Shown: positions 8,831 to 16,507 of the stretch, piece after piece
Layout: the number at the start of each line of letters is the position of its first letter
Numbering within the stretch: the stretch's first letter is position 1
Source of the DNA: Flavobacterium sp.
Lineage (GTDB): Bacteria > Bacteroidota > Bacteroidia > Flavobacteriales > Flavobacteriaceae
NCBI GenBank assembly: GCA_029946065.1
Contig: JAQSDU010000014.1
Coordinates: forward strand, 673,523 to 737,522
DNA: 64,000 bases
Reading direction: 5' to 3'
The notes under the pieces: model-generated
Databases searched by the model: none
What the model was told of the DNA's origin: nothing
The model's input: the letters and a program-made list of their open reading frames with translations, nothing else
Position numbers and translations under genes: made by a program

Positions 8831-9810
8831 TATTTGAAGAACGAATCTACGAACTCAAATTTATTAAAAACCTGTAGATCCTCAATGCCCTCGCCTACTC
8901 CGATATATTTTACCGGAATCTGAAACTGATCGGAAATGCCAATTACTACGCCACCTTTAGCCGTTCCGTCGAGTTTAGTTACTGCTAAAGAAGTGACTTC
9001 GGTTGCAGCCGTAAACTGTTTTGCTTGTTCGAAAGCATTTTGTCCGGTGGAACCATCTAAAACCAATAATACGTCGTGTGGTGCATCATCGATTACTTTT
9101 TGCATTACACGTTTTACTTTTGTAAGCTCCGCCATTAAGTTGACTTTGTTGTGCAAACGGCCTGCGGTATCAATGATAACAACATCTGCATTTTGTGCTA
9201 CAGCAGATTGCAATGTATCAAAAGCTACCGAAGCAGGATCACTGCCCATTTGTTGTTTGACCAAAGGCACGCCTACGCGATCTGCCCAAATCTGCAACTG
9301 GTCGATAGCAGCGGCACGGAAAGTATCGGCGGCGCCTAAAACAACACCATAACCCGCTTTTTTGAATTGGTGCGCCAACTTACCGATTGTAGTGGTTTTT
9401 CCAACGCCGTTCACGCCAACAACCATTAAAACATAAGGTTTTTTATCGCTTGGAATGTTGAATTCCGTTGCTTCACCGAGATTGGTTTCGGATAGTAGTC
9501 CGGCGATTTCGTCGCGTAAAATTTGGTTGAGCTCCTCTGTTCCAAGGTATTTGTCTTCGGCGACGCGTTTCTCGATTCTGGTGATGATTTTTAAGGTGGT
9601 GTTGACACCAACATCTGAAGCAACAAGAATTTCCTCAAGATTGTCTAAAACCTCGTCGTCAACTTTGGATTTTCCGGCAACGGCTTTGGTTAGCTTGGAG
9701 AAAAAAGAAGTCTTTGATTTTTCAAGACCTTTATCCAACGTTTTTTTTGCTTCTTCGGTGAAACCTTGGTCTTTTTTTTCGGAAGAGAATATTTTTTTGA
9801 AAAATGACAT
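8830..9810 (-). CDS. ftsY: Signal recognition particle receptor FtsY
   Basis: SRP receptor GTPase that docks ribosome-SRP complexes at the membrane and delivers them to SecYEG. The 326-residue protein has the helical N domain (residues ~20-105) and the G domain with GVNGVGKTTT, DTFRAAA, DTAGR and TKLDGTAKGG. The long acidic A domain of E. coli FtsY is absent, as is usual in Bacteroidota; a short basic start (MSFFKKIFSSEKKD) could bind lipid. ATG at 9810 is chosen because the frame upstream translates an intergenic repeat (APPFGHPSKGG-like). It heads an operon with a small membrane protein. Confidence 0.96.
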   Translation of the reverse strand: MSFFKKIFSSEKKDQGFTEEAKKTLDKGLEKSKTSFFSKLTKAVAGKSKVDDEVLDNLEEILVASDVGVNTTLKIITRIEKRVAEDKYLGTEELNQILRDEIAGLLSETNLGEATEFNIPSDKKPYVLMVVGVNGVGKTTTIGKLAHQFKKAGYGVVLGAADTFRAAAIDQLQIWADRVGVPLVKQQMGSDPASVAFDTLQSAVAQNADVVIIDTAGRLHNKVNLMAELTKVKRVMQKVIDDAPHDVLLVLDGSTGQNAFEQAKQFTAATEVTSLAVTKLDGTAKGGVVIGISDQFQIPVKYIGVGEGIEDLQVFNKFEFVDSFFK

Positions 9811-9845
9811 TGTTTGAATACGTTTGTTGATGTGAATGCTGGTTT

Positions 9846-9874
9846 CCCCTCCTTTGGAGGGGTGCCCAAAGGGC
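9846..9874. repeat. Double GC-rich palindrome (CCCCTCC-TTT-GGAGGGG, GCCC-AAA-GGGC)
   Basis: Two adjacent palindromes sit 36-64 bases before the ftsY start in an otherwise AT-rich genome. They match a short intergenic repeat that I recall as common in flavobacterial genomes. It borders copy A of the TAGCCCSGAT repeat described below. Confidence 0.6.
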
Positions 9875-9882
9875 GGGGTGGC

Positions 9883-10023
9883 TAGCCCGGATAGTAGTGT
9901 AAAGCCCGGAAGCGGGAAGGCCAGTTTTTTGATGATTGCCAGGGCGACCAACGGAAGCCATGGGAATTATACAAAAAAACGGCTTGAAGGCTGAGGACTT
10001 GCAACGTATAGCCGGAAAAGCTG
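9883..10023 (+). repeat. Dispersed intergenic repeat, copy A (divergent)
   Basis: It begins TAGCCCGGATAG at 9883 and ends near GTATAGCCGGAAAAGCT at 10023, the same boundary words as copies at 19129 and 31958. The interior differs and is GC-richer. No coding capacity is seen. Confidence 0.5.
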
Positions 10024-10040
10024 TACAAAGATAAAAATAA

Positions 10041-10070
10041 AAAAGCTACTTCCGAATGAAAGTAGCTTTT
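10041..10070 (-). terminator. Terminator of the rpmB-rpmG-DUF4295 operon
   Basis: An 11-bp stem (AAAAGCTACTT with AAGTAGCTTTT) is followed on the minus strand by a T-rich run. It separates the ribosomal operon from ftsY. Confidence 0.75.
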
Positions 10071-10090
10071 GAATATGATGTAATTGTGAA

Positions 10091-10243
10091 TTATTTCTTT
10101 TTCAAGAACTCATCAACAAGTTCTGGAGCCATAATAGCTTCAACGAAAGTGTAAGCTCCAGTTTTAGGAGATTTTACCATTTTAATGGCTTTTGATAATC
10201 TTTTTGAAGATGTTTGTAACGATGCTACGGTTTTCTTTGCCAT
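10091..10243 (-). CDS. DUF4295 small protein
   Basis: A 50-residue basic protein (MAKKTVASLQTSSKRLSK ... EFLKKK, stop TAA at 10091-10093). It matches DUF4295, a Bacteroidota-specific family found next to the L28 and L33 genes, so a ribosome-associated role is likely but unproven. Third gene of the rpmB-rpmG-DUF4295 operon, 38 bases after rpmG, and directly followed by a terminator. Confidence 0.88.
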   Translation of the reverse strand: MAKKTVASLQTSSKRLSKAIKMVKSPKTGAYTFVEAIMAPELVDEFLKKK

Positions 10244-10281
10244 GACGTATGAGTGTTATGGAGATTTTAAAAATCCCTAAA

Positions 10282-10464
10282 TTATTTAATTTCTTTGTGA
10301 ACGGTTACTTTTTTCAAGATTGGATTAAACTTCTTAATCTCCAATCTGTCCGGAGTATTTTTCTTGTTCTTAGTTGTGATGTATCTTGAAGTTCCTGGAA
10401 CGCCTGAAGCTTTGTGCTCAGTACACTCTAAGATTACCTGGATTCTGTTGCCTTTTTTTGCCAT
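10282..10464 (-). CDS. rpmG: 50S ribosomal protein L33
   Basis: 60 residues ([17 protein letters not shown] ... VHKEIK), standard length, with the [18 protein letters not shown] core. Only one Cys is present, so this is the zinc-independent form lacking the four-Cys ribbon. It lies in the large subunit near the E site. It is 25 bases after rpmB. Confidence 0.95.
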   Translation of the reverse strand: MAKKGNRIQVILECTEHKASGVPGTSRYITTKNKKNTPDRLEIKKFNPILKKVTVHKEIK

Positions 10465-10489
10465 TTTGCTTTATATTTATGGAGTAAGA

Positions 10490-10726
10490 TTATTTTATAA
10501 ATCCTGCTGCCTGTGCTTTTTTCAAAACTGCGGCAATTCCGTTTTTATTAATAGTTTTTATTGTAGATGCAGCTACTCTCAGCGTGATCCATCTGTCTTC
10601 TTCAGGAAGATAAAAACGCTTTTTAACTAAGTTTACAGAAAACTTTCTCTTAGTTTTATTCATAGCGTGGGAAACATTATTTCCTACCATCGCTCTTTTA
10701 CCTGTAAGGTCACAAACTCTTGACAT
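10490..10726 (-). CDS. rpmB: 50S ribosomal protein L28
   Basis: 78 residues starting [21 protein letters not shown], the canonical L28 N-terminus, and containing the [16 protein letters not shown] core. It is the first gene of the rpmB-rpmG-DUF4295 operon, with a promoter-like element 37 bases upstream. Confidence 0.97.
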   Translation of the reverse strand: MSRVCDLTGKRAMVGNNVSHAMNKTKRKFSVNLVKKRFYLPEEDRWITLRVAASTIKTINKNGIAAVLKKAQAAGFIK

Positions 10727-10762
10727 TATGCTTATCTTTTATCGTTATTCAAATCGAGGGTG

Positions 10763-10792
10763 CAAAGAAAAGAAAAATAAACCTTATTGCAA
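10763..10792 (-). promoter_or_regulatory. Putative promoter of rpmB operon
   Basis: On the minus strand a TTG (complement of 10790-10792) is followed after 19 bases by TTTCTTTG (complement of 10763-10770), one mismatch from TAnnTTTG. Confidence 0.45.
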
Positions 10793-10797
10793 AATAA

Positions 10798-12054
10798 TTA
10801 AAGTACAAATTTTAAAATTTCTTTTAGCAACATTTCCAATGACTTATTTACGGCACGATCAATAACTTTTTCACGCGGTTGCCCGAAGTTAAATTCTTCG
10901 CAAATAACTTCGTCAGGTGTTGCTAATGCTATAAAAACAGTTCCGACTTTCGCTTCAGCGCCGTCATCTTTTGCAGGCCCCGCATTTCCCGTGATACCGA
11001 TTGCGTAATCGGTTTTCATGATGCCTTTTATTCTACTTGCCATTTCGGTGGCAACTTCTGCACTTACGACCGAATATTTTTCGATCATCTCAGGCGAAAT
11101 ACCCAATACATTTATTTTAATTTCTTTGGTATAAGTAACGACACTGCCTTTAAAATATGCCGATGCACCAGGAATTGAAGTAATTACTTGCGCGATTTTT
11201 CCGCCAGTACAACTTTCTGCGGTTGCGATTGTCTTTTTATGCTTTGTCAGTAATTTCCCTAGTACGAATTCTATGGTCTCTTCTTCTTCAAAACCGACGA
11301 TAATATCGCCAATAATTGCTGTTAAGGAAGTCACATTTTCGTCGATTGCCTGTTCTAAAACTGCTTTGTCAGTTCCTCTTGCAGAAAGGCGCAAACGAAC
11401 TCTTCCCAGACTTGGCAAATAGGCAAGCTTGATAAATTCAGGTAAATTATTTTCCCAGTCTTCGATTTTTTCAGCAACCATACTCTCGCCCATTCCGTAT
11501 GTCAGAATGGTTTTATGGATGATGTATGGGCGTTCGTATGCTGCCACAACTTTTGGGATAATTTCGTTTTCAATTAAATATTTCATCTCAAAAGGAACAC
11601 CTGGAAGTGAAATAAAAACAGTGTTTTCTTTCTTCATCCACATGCCCGGAGCGGTACCAACTTTGTTGAATAATATGGTTGCTTTTGACGGCACTAAAGC
11701 CTGATCTTTATTCAATTGCGTAATCGGACGCTTGAAAAAACCTTCTATTAATTCCGTAACATGCGCCAGAACCGCTTCGTTGGTAACGAGTTGATCTTCA
11801 AAATAATCGCAAAAGGTTTTTTTGGTAACATCATCTTTTGTTGGCCCTAATCCACCAGTGATTAAGACCAAATCGACATTGTTCTGAAGTTTTTTAAATG
11901 TATCGAGAATATGGGTTTTATTGTCGGAAATGGAAATCATTTCGTCAATTTCGACTCCGATTTTATCGAGTGATTTAGCGATGAATCCGGAATTCGTATC
12001 AACGATTTGTCCGATTAAAATTTCGTCGCCGATGGTGACTATAGTTGCTTTCAT
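10798..12054 (-). CDS. cinA: CinA family protein (nicotinamide mononucleotide deamidase type)
   Basis: 418 residues, full length. The N-terminal half is the molybdopterin-binding-like domain ([30 protein letters not shown] near residue 68), which in the family has ADP-ribose pyrophosphatase activity. The C-terminal half from ~residue 255 is the PncC domain ([12 protein letters not shown], then ITGNAGP), an NMN amidohydrolase used in NAD salvage. Bacteroidota keep the fused form seen here. It lies 116 bases downstream of the Hpt gene on the same strand. Confidence 0.93.
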   Translation of the reverse strand: MKATIVTIGDEILIGQIVDTNSGFIAKSLDKIGVEIDEMISISDNKTHILDTFKKLQNNVDLVLITGGLGPTKDDVTKKTFCDYFEDQLVTNEAVLAHVTELIEGFFKRPITQLNKDQALVPSKATILFNKVGTAPGMWMKKENTVFISLPGVPFEMKYLIENEIIPKVVAAYERPYIIHKTILTYGMGESMVAEKIEDWENNLPEFIKLAYLPSLGRVRLRLSARGTDKAVLEQAIDENVTSLTAIIGDIIVGFEEEETIEFVLGKLLTKHKKTIATAESCTGGKIAQVITSIPGASAYFKGSVVTYTKEIKINVLGISPEMIEKYSVVSAEVATEMASRIKGIMKTDYAIGITGNAGPAKDDGAEAKVGTVFIALATPDEVICEEFNFGQPREKVIDRAVNKSLEMLLKEILKFVL

Positions 12055-12056
12055 TT

Positions 12057-12170
12057 TAGAGTGCCTTAGTAGCTGAGTGCCTTAGTTTTTGAAGTAGATA
12101 AAAATGATTACAGTCGCTTTTTTGACAAAATGAGAAACTCAGGCTCCAAAGCCTCAGCTGCTCAGCAACT
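12057..12170. repeat. Intergenic short-word repeat region
   Basis: GAGTGCCTTAGTAGCT is repeated in tandem at about 12060-12086, with a later stretch built of CTCAG/CTGAG words (12133-12165). It is non-coding and sits between the Hpt gene and cinA. Confidence 0.45.
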
Positions 12171-12515
12171 CTATAAACTAAAATCCTTTCTAATCTCCTT
12201 AATCGCCTTTTCGACACGTGTTTCCAGGCTTTTAAAAGTATCTTTAATTTCTCTGCGTTTGCCTTCGCGTTTTGTCCAATCTTCAATGACAAGGATTTCC
12301 TCAAAACCAACCGTCATTCCCAATAAATCGAGTGTCGGTTTGATTTTGTGCGCGTATGCATAAGCCAATTTGTAGTCTTTCGTATTAATCCCTTCTTTCA
12401 CCTGATCAAGGTCTTCGGAAACTTCGGTCACAAAAAGCGTAACGATCTGCAAGGCAAAATCGTCGTCGTTTTCCGAAATAGCGTAAACTTTTGCTAAATT
12501 ATAATTTAAAGCCAT
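12171..12515 (-). CDS. Orphan histidine phosphotransfer (Hpt) domain protein
   Basis: A 114-residue all-helical protein with phospho-acceptor His 56 in AYAHKIKPTLDLLG, matching the Hpt consensus AHxLKG(S/A)xxxLG in layout. Such stand-alone proteins relay phosphate between hybrid kinases and response regulators. No kinase or regulator is adjacent. Its ATG overlaps the stop codon of the FAH-family hydrolase by one base, so the two are coupled. Partner proteins are unknown. Confidence 0.8.
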   Translation of the reverse strand: MALNYNLAKVYAISENDDDFALQIVTLFVTEVSEDLDQVKEGINTKDYKLAYAYAHKIKPTLDLLGMTVGFEEILVIEDWTKREGKRREIKDTFKSLETRVEKAIKEIRKDFSL

Positions 12516-13126
12516 TATTTTACTTGTATTCTGAATAGTTTGTTGTCTTCTAAAAAGCCTTCCAAAATGTCGTTGGGTTTTACCGCAGCGACACCTTCCG
12601 GGGTTCCCGTAAAGATAATATCGCCAATTTTAAGCGTAAAAAACTGAGAAACATATGCGATAATCTCATCAATTTTCCACAACATGTGCGCCGTATTACC
12701 TCTTTGAACCAACTTTCCGTTGTTGGTCAATTCAAATGTAAGATTTTCCATTGAGACAAATTGCGATTTCGGCAAAAATTCTCCTATCACCGCCGAACCG
12801 TCGAATGCCTTAGCTTTTTCCCACGGCAAGCCCTTGTCTTTCAGTTTTTGCTGCAAATCACGCGCCGTAAAATCGATACCAAGACCAATCTCATCGTAAT
12901 AAGTATGGGCAAATTTTGGGGCAATATATTTCCCTACTTTATTGATTTTCACCAAAACTTCCACCTCGTGATGCACATCTTGACTGAATTCCGGAATCAC
13001 AAATGGAAATTTCTTCAATACAATTGCGGTATCCGGCTTTAGAAAAATTACAGGCTCGTCAGGACGCTCATTTTGCAGTTCCTCAATGTGTTTGGCGTAG
13101 TTGCGACCGATACAGATTATTTTCAT
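12515..13126 (-). CDS. Fumarylacetoacetate hydrolase (FAH) family protein
   Basis: 203 residues with the FAH fold: KIICIGRNYAKHIEEL at the N-terminus, VFLKPDTA near residue 30, HHEVEVLVKI with the metal-binding Glu residues, ARDLQQK, and GDIIFTGTPEGV near the C-terminus. Family members cleave C-C bonds in acylpyruvates or decarboxylate oxaloacetate, using Mg2+. The substrate here is unknown; small bacterial homologues are often acylpyruvases. Start at 13126 fits the family better than one three codons upstream. First gene of an operon with Hpt. Confidence 0.88.
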   Translation of the reverse strand: MKIICIGRNYAKHIEELQNERPDEPVIFLKPDTAIVLKKFPFVIPEFSQDVHHEVEVLVKINKVGKYIAPKFAHTYYDEIGLGIDFTARDLQQKLKDKGLPWEKAKAFDGSAVIGEFLPKSQFVSMENLTFELTNNGKLVQRGNTAHMLWKIDEIIAYVSQFFTLKIGDIIFTGTPEGVAAVKPNDILEGFLEDNKLFRIQVK

Positions 13127-13127
13127 T

Positions 13128-13214
13128 AGGTACAAAGGTTCAAAGTTGCAAAGGTACAGAGGCTCAATGTTACCGGTAAAACCTTTGTCACTTTGAACCT
13201 CTGAGCCTCTGAAC
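13128..13214. repeat. Intergenic palindrome of short words
   Basis: The left part (AGGTTCAAAGTTGCAAAGG, CAGAGGCTCA) is mirrored by the right part (CCTTTGTCACTTTGAACCT, TGAGCCTCTG). It can form a long imperfect hairpin between the exonuclease gene and the FAH-family gene, both on the minus strand. Confidence 0.6.
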
Positions 13215-13991
13215 CTAGTTTAACTTATTATTTAATTTTCGCAATTTGATTGCAGTCAACACTTTCTTCGTATAAAGCGGAAAATCGGCATTCTGGATCC
13301 AACTATAATAACCTGGTTCTGTTTCCAAAATCTTTTCGACTTTGGCACCTTTGTGTTTGCCAAACGTAAAGATTTCCTCATCGTCTTTGTCAAAGGCAAT
13401 CATGCCTGCAAAATCGGCAATTTTTTTTCTGGTAGAGAATTCTGATAAAGATTTCATATCGTTTTCCAGTTCAGAATAGCGGTCTAATTGCGCTTTCAGT
13501 ATTTCATACGTTGCCATCGTATCCGCCGCTGCAGAATGCGCATTTTCAAGATTTTGTCCGCAGTAAAATTTTAAGGCTGCGCTTAAAGTACGCTCTTCCA
13601 TTTTGTGAAAAATCGTCTGTACATCAACTGAAACGCGGCCTTTCATATCAAAGTCTAGTCCGGCACGCAATAATTCTTCTGCCAAAAGCGGAATATCAAA
13701 GCGATCTGAATTATATCCTGCCAAATCCGAATCTTTAATCATCGCATAAATTTGATTCGACAATTCCTTAAAAGTCGGTTCGTTCGCTACTTTTTCATTG
13801 CTGATGCCATGAATTGCTGTTGATTGCGGCGGAATCGGCATTTCCGGATTTACAAGCCAAGTTTTGCTTTCTTTATTTCCGTTTGGGAAAACTTTAAAGA
13901 TTGCTATTTCCACAATTCTGTCTTTGCCGATATCAATTCCGGTGGTTTCGAGGTCGAAAAAGCAGATGGGGCGGTTTAATTTGAGTTCCAT
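13215..13991 (-). CDS. DnaQ-like 3'-5' exonuclease (DEDDh)
   Basis: 258 residues. The DEDDh exonuclease domain spans residues ~8-175: ICFFDLETTGID (ExoI, D and E), YNSDRFDIPLL (ExoII) and NAHSAAADTMAT (ExoIII, H and D). The C-terminal ~60 residues (FTFGKHKGAKVEKILETEPGYY) resemble the DUF3820-type tail found on exonuclease X-like proteins. It probably trims 3' ends in DNA repair or proofreading. Start at 13991 (MELKLNRP) is chosen, because the 29 residues upstream in frame do not look conserved. Confidence 0.88.
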   Translation of the reverse strand: MELKLNRPICFFDLETTGIDIGKDRIVEIAIFKVFPNGNKESKTWLVNPEMPIPPQSTAIHGISNEKVANEPTFKELSNQIYAMIKDSDLAGYNSDRFDIPLLAEELLRAGLDFDMKGRVSVDVQTIFHKMEERTLSAALKFYCGQNLENAHSAAADTMATYEILKAQLDRYSELENDMKSLSEFSTRKKIADFAGMIAFDKDDEEIFTFGKHKGAKVEKILETEPGYYSWIQNADFPLYTKKVLTAIKLRKLNNKLN

Positions 13992-14118
13992 TTTTTGTTT
14001 ATAAGAATACAAATGTAGTTTATTAAGCTGAAGTTGCAAACGCCTGACAAGCATGTAAGCGTCAAAAACGCATACCAAACCACAGAAATTAATAACAAAT
14101 GACTAAATAAATGTATTT

Positions 14119-14307
14119 ATTACTTCTATACTAAAATAAATTACTTTAATACTAATATTTATAAATTTTAAAATAATATTAATTACTTATATAATAAAAT
14201 TGATTACTTCATTACTAAAACAGATTACTTCTTAAATAAAACAGATTACTTCAAAGCTAAAACTGATTACTTTATAGCTAATATTTATTACTTATAATTG
14301 AATTTTT
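14119..14307 (+). repeat. Nine-unit 21-bp periodic array upstream of an XRE regulator
   Basis: ATTACTT recurs at 14119, 14140, 14182, 14203, 14224, 14245, 14266 and 14287, exactly 21 bases apart, with one degenerate unit at 14161. Most units also contain CTAAAA or a close variant in the second half, giving a consensus near ATTACTTCWWWRCTAAAAYWG. The array ends 34 bases before the start of the regulator gene. Spacing of two helical turns puts every unit on one face of the DNA. Confidence 0.85.
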
Positions 14308-14341
14308 TGTAATATTGTAGTCTATTTTAAACATTTACAGC

Positions 14342-14716
14342 ATGCTAAGAAAAAAAAGAGGGGATCTGAAGCCTCACAATAGTAGCATTATTTTAGACCT
14401 GTGGCCTATTCTAAAGGCAAGGAACATCAAGTTTCCGTCGGCATTTCTGATTAAAGCCGGAATTAATAACCGCACGCTAGTTAAAATGATGAATGGAGAG
14501 GCTGTACAGGTCAACTTCAGACAACTTACGATATTGTGCATGAACCTGAACTGCACGCCCAACGACCTATTTGTATTGCGCGATATGCAGCTACCCGAGT
14601 TCCATGCGCTGAATACACTTTCAGTCGCTGGCAGCGAAGAGGATTTACCAAGCGTCGAAGAATGGCTCAGCGGGAAAAGCATCGAGGAAGTGAAGACGAT
14701 TTTGAGGGGGAAATAA
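14342..14716 (+). CDS. XRE-family helix-turn-helix regulator
   Basis: 124 residues. The Cro/CI-type HTH occupies about residues 17-82 (WPILKARNI ... AFLIKAGINNRTLVKMMNG ... FRQLTILCMNLNCTPNDLF), where the NRTLVKMM segment is the recognition-helix region. The C-terminal tail (~40 residues) is acidic and probably mediates oligomerisation or effector contact. The 21-bp array immediately upstream suggests autoregulation, but that is inference. It is followed by a strong palindrome shared with the convergent gene. Confidence 0.82.
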   Translation: MLRKKRGDLKPHNSSIILDLWPILKARNIKFPSAFLIKAGINNRTLVKMMNGEAVQVNFRQLTILCMNLNCTPNDLFVLRDMQLPEFHALNTLSVAGSEEDLPSVEEWLSGKSIEEVKTILRGK

Positions 14717-14731
14717 AAACAGCAAAATAAA

Positions 14732-14764
14732 ACCCTTTCAGAGTTTGAAACTCTGAAAGGGTTC
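14732..14764. terminator. Bidirectional hairpin between convergent genes
   Basis: A near-perfect 33-base palindrome (AACCCTTTCAGAGTTT, G, AAACTCTGAAAGGGTT) lies between the XRE gene and the convergent delta-60 protein gene. The T runs around it are short, so it may also be a dispersed palindrome. Confidence 0.6.
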
Positions 14765-14806
14765 TTAGGCATATAAAGATTTTACTTTCTTAAAAATCAC
14801 GTGCAT

Positions 14807-16387
14807 TTACTTTGTAATTTTTAACACTTTCGTATTCTTTCCATCGGAAATGGTAAGGAAGTAAATACCATTCGAAAGATTTGTCGGTACAGGAAGTTTT
14901 TGGGAATTAAATCCTGAGCCGAACAACTTTCCCTTGATCAGATTGATACTATTTTTCCCACTAACGTCAAATAAATCTATGGTAATATACTGAGGGTCAG
15001 GTAGCATAAAATCAATTGAAATGAAATCTGTAAACGGACTAGGATAAACCCCGATATTGTTAAAGGTTACATTCACTACCGCTAAGTTCTCGGGCAAAAA
15101 ACGGGCGATAAAGCTGTTAAAACTGGAACCGGAGTTTGTCGCTCCGCAAAAAATAACTTTCCCATCGGGTAATCCAAAGGCATTATTGCCATATTCATCC
15201 GAATTTGCAAAATCAAAAGTAAAAATACCGTCAGCGTCAAAAGTATTGTCTAACGTGCCATCAGCATTGAGTTGCATTAATGTAACATCATAATTACTGC
15301 CGTTGTAGGAAGAACCGGTGGTTTTAATTTTTCCTTCGGGAGTGATGCTGATATTAGTAATATTATCTTTGGTAATATTCTCATGAGCCAATATTTGCAC
15401 CAATCCGTCTGTTCCGAAACCGGAATCAGGATTTCCGGCTGCATCAAATTTTTGCACCAAAGCAGCAATTCCTTCGCCCATTAATGAATATCCAGCGGCA
15501 ATAATCTTGTTGTTAGCAGTCATTTCAAATGTGTATATTGCTTCGTAAACCGGGCTTCCTGAAATCATTAAACCATCCGTTCCGAAAGTAACATCAGGCG
15601 TTCCGTCTGAATTTAGTTTTAGAAAAGCGGTATCAGTATCATAAAGTGGTCCGAGATAATCGGTGATATTGCCCCCGCCAATCAGTATCTTGTCATCAGG
15701 CATAACCCTTACACAGACTGGGTAGCTAAAAGAATTGCCAAAAACGGGAAAATACGCAGTCACAAGTCCATTAATACCAAAAGAGGTATCAATTGAGCCA
15801 TCTGTATTATATCTTACGACACCAAAATGCTGTTTATCAGCATTTGACATTTGTGTCTCACCCGCTAAAATTATTTTACCATCAGCTTGAATTGCGACTG
15901 CTCTTCCGTTATCAAAGTTATTATTGAAATCAGTTTGGACAAGACCTGTCAAACCAAAAGTAGTGTCGGGCGTTCCGTCTGAATTATACCTCGCAACAGC
16001 AAAATTAAAATTGGTCGCATTATTATTAATGGAGCGTGAACCGGATACGACAATTTTTCCATCAGATTGAAGCGCTATTGTGTGACCATAATCAACTTCA
16101 TTAATGATACTCGTTATGACTACGCCATTTGTACCAAATGTACTATCATAACTACCATCGACATTAAACCGTACGATATTTGTTGTACCATCAATCGAAT
16201 AATCAAGGTTTACACTACCCAGAATTTTCCCGTCAGGATACAATATAATAGACGTTATAGCATCGAAATTGGGATCAAATTCCGTTACCGTTTTCCCATC
16301 TGTACCAAAGGAAGTATCTAATTGATACGATTGACTGAATGCTAAAGATGTTGTGAGAAATAAGCTTAAAAATAGTTTTGCTCTCAT
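14807..16387 (-). CDS. Delta-60 repeat protein with T9SS type A sorting domain
   Basis: 526 residues with a signal peptide (MRAKLFLSLFLTTSLAFSQ). Residues ~22-430 hold about seven delta-60 repeats, recognised by the recurring words LDTSFGTDG, PDGKI and RYNSDGTPD, a beta-propeller-like fold of secreted proteins. The C-terminal ~80 residues (IGVYPSPFTDFISIDF ... NGIYFLTISDGKNTKV) form a type A sorting domain, so the protein is exported by the type IX system. Ligand and role are unknown. Confidence 0.87.
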   Translation of the reverse strand: MRAKLFLSLFLTTSLAFSQSYQLDTSFGTDGKTVTEFDPNFDAITSIILYPDGKILGSVNLDYSIDGTTNIVRFNVDGSYDSTFGTNGVVITSIINEVDYGHTIALQSDGKIVVSGSRSINNNATNFNFAVARYNSDGTPDTTFGLTGLVQTDFNNNFDNGRAVAIQADGKIILAGETQMSNADKQHFGVVRYNTDGSIDTSFGINGLVTAYFPVFGNSFSYPVCVRVMPDDKILIGGGNITDYLGPLYDTDTAFLKLNSDGTPDVTFGTDGLMISGSPVYEAIYTFEMTANNKIIAAGYSLMGEGIAALVQKFDAAGNPDSGFGTDGLVQILAHENITKDNITNISITPEGKIKTTGSSYNGSNYDVTLMQLNADGTLDNTFDADGIFTFDFANSDEYGNNAFGLPDGKVIFCGATNSGSSFNSFIARFLPENLAVVNVTFNNIGVYPSPFTDFISIDFMLPDPQYITIDLFDVSGKNSINLIKGKLFGSGFNSQKLPVPTNLSNGIYFLTISDGKNTKVLKITK

Positions 16388-16450
16388 AGAATATTTTTTG
16401 TCAAATATAGAATTTCATATCCCGTTTTAAATTTAAACGCTTATCAAATA

Positions 16451-16480
16451 AAAAAACCTGACATTCGAATGTCAGGTTTT
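16451..16480 (-). terminator. Terminator of the E2 gene
   Basis: A perfect 14-bp palindrome (AAAACCTGACATTC with GAATGTCAGGTTTT) is followed by a T run on the minus strand, 28 bases after the E2 stop codon. Confidence 0.85.
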
Positions 16481-16507
16481 ACTTTAAATATAAAGAATGA
16501 AATCCTA

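Noticed and set aside
8936..9352. 138-codon plus-strand frame opposite ftsY
   Set aside because: Ser/Cys/Thr-rich antisense translation of conserved GTPase codons.
9811..9951. N-terminal extension of ftsY by 47 codons
   Set aside because: The extension translates an intergenic repeat; FtsY proteins of this group begin near MSFFKKIF.
12056..12310. 84-codon frame on the minus strand
   Set aside because: It overlaps the Hpt gene in another frame, is Lys/Arg/Leu-biased as shadow frames are, and runs into word-repeat DNA.
14119..14307. CRISPR array
   Set aside because: Units are contiguous 21-bp repeats with no unique spacers and no cas genes nearby.
14732..14764. Insertion-sequence end
   Set aside because: An isolated palindrome between convergent genes, with no partner end or transposase; best read as a terminator.
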